DNA of 64,000 nucleotides from GCA-002726655 sp046582185 (lineage in GTDB: Bacteria > Pseudomonadota > Gammaproteobacteria > Pseudomonadales > Azotimanducaceae), in the NCBI GenBank assembly GCA_046582185.1, contig JAYGEX010000032.1, forward strand, positions 62,001 through 126,000, in the 5' to 3' direction. The notes beneath the pieces are model-generated. The model was given only the letters and a program-made list of their open reading frames with translations, had not been told where the DNA came from and searched no databases. Position 1 is the first letter of the stretch. The number at the start of each line of letters is the position of its first letter. A program made the position numbers and the translations under genes. Of this stretch, positions 63,363 to 64,000 are shown piece by piece.

Positions 63363-64000
63363 CTATTTGACAATCCGCTCGTCCGGCGAATGGACGTGCG
63401 CCATGCCTTCGCCAAAGGGTGCATCTCTTTTTCGCAGCGTTTCCTTTAGGCCGTTTTCCTTAAATGATCGACTGTACTCACGAACTGCCGGTGCATGGTG
63501 CGCGCGAGCATCATTCTCTGCAGCGAGTCTTTGCAAAACCTGTGCACCCATCAGTTCAAGGCCTAAATTGGTAATGCGTTTGTTTGCCGCGAGCAAATCC
63601 GGATCAATGAGGCTAAGTCGATCTGCAAGACCCTCCACCTCATCTTCCAACAGCTCCGGGGGTACAGATTTCATCACTAGTCCAATCGCCGCTGCGTCCT
63701 TCCCTGAAATTGAATCACCAGTTAACTGCAACCGCTTGGCCCACTGTGGGCCGCAGTGATACATCCAAAGGTTGTTAGGTAAGGCGCCCATAGATCTGGC
63801 TGCTGGGAAACCTATTTTCGCGTCGTCGGCTGCAATCAACATATCGCAGCCCATGACCAGATCGGTACCGCCTGCAAGGCAATAGCCATGGATTTGAGCG
63901 ATGGTAGGCTTATGTATTTCCCAAATTGACCGGATGCAGCGATTGTTTCGTTCCATCAGCCAGACGTCATCATCGTGGCTGCGTCCGTTGCGATGAGTAC
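63363..64000 (-). CDS. Enoyl-CoA hydratase/isomerase family, 5' truncated at window edge
   Basis: The minus-strand frame stays open to base 64000, so the N-terminus is beyond the window. Visible are NGRSHDDDVWLMERNNRCIR, then the crotonase core IAQIHGYCLAGGTDLVMGCDML and KIGFPAARSMGALPNNLW. The Ala/Gly-rich oxyanion region is normal. The C-terminus is complete (stop at 63363-63365). It is 64 bp upstream of the P450 start on the same strand, so the two are probably in one transcript. Confidence 0.85.
   Translation of the reverse strand, partial: THRNGRSHDDDVWLMERNNRCIRSIWEIHKPTIAQIHGYCLAGGTDLVMGCDMLIAADDAKIGFPAARSMGALPNNLWMYHCGPQWAKRLQLTGDSISGKDAAAIGLVMKSVPPELLEDEVEGLADRLSLIDPDLLAANKRITNLGLELMGAQVLQRLAAENDARAHHAPAVREYSRSFKENGLKETLRKRDAPFGEGMAHVHSPDERIVK

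Noticed and set aside
1..64000. CRISPR array, tRNA or rRNA gene, prophage
   Set aside because: No spaced direct repeats, cloverleaf-like sequences, rRNA-like stretches, integrase or phage structural genes were seen.

Overview
The window looks like a chromosomal segment of a marine-type gammaproteobacterium with a broad oxidative catabolic repertoire. The evidence is a DeaD/CsdA helicase tail with a DbpA-type RNA-binding domain, a YceH-family protein, moderate GC by eye, dense coding, and many lipid, steroid or hydrocarbon oxidation families. The assignment below class level is inference. I saw no tRNA, rRNA, CRISPR array, integrase or transposase. The content is accessory metabolism rather than a prophage or an insertion-sequence cluster.

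Left third (1-21 kb): the end of deaD; a MOSC protein overlapping a sodium:amino-acid symporter; an MFS exporter bracketed by an inverted repeat pair; a zinc alcohol dehydrogenase and a GST; and a hydrolase plus flavin monooxygenase pair. A four-gene molybdenum hydroxylase operon (FAD, 2Fe-2S and molybdopterin subunits plus a MoaD-like protein) follows. After it come a MATE pump, YceH, a secreted esterase, a DUF429 protein, a membrane-anchored arylsulfatase and a CYP153-like P450.

Middle (21-50 kb): a second luciferase-like oxidoreductase; a kinase-fold protein, a GMC oxidoreductase and a small partner subunit; a lipase and a TauD dioxygenase; a TetR-controlled aromatic hydroxylase region; a second MATE pump; and a run of small accessory genes. 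Within that run, an uncharacterised protein with a paired E...ExxH diiron signature sits 3 bp upstream of an atypical ABC1/UbiB kinase-like gene (KMCQ instead of KxGQ). This is the best candidate here for an undescribed two-gene system. A hydratase, thioesterase and MaoC set follows a third luciferase-like oxidoreductase.

Right third (49.5-64 kb): a choline-dehydrogenase-like GMC enzyme, an SDR, two crotonases, a TauD-type dioxygenase, a Gfo/Idh/MocA dehydrogenase and a GntR regulator with a tandem operator-like repeat. Beyond these lie a VOC, phytanoyl-CoA-dioxygenase-like and epimerase operon, an esterase, a second sulfatase, a second P450 and a truncated crotonase. Together they resemble a degradation island for an oxygenated, possibly sulfated or esterified, lipid-like substrate, but no substrate can be read from the sequence.

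Three genes carry visible lesions: a TPR-sulfotransferase (one-base insertion plus an amber codon at a conserved Trp), a secreted protein of the KLKLVTHC-type family (one-base deletion), and a polysaccharide deacetylase (frameshift plus ochre codon). The betA-like gene has no ordinary start codon in frame. Either the accessory region is decaying or the assembly holds errors; the in-frame stop codons favour real decay in two cases.
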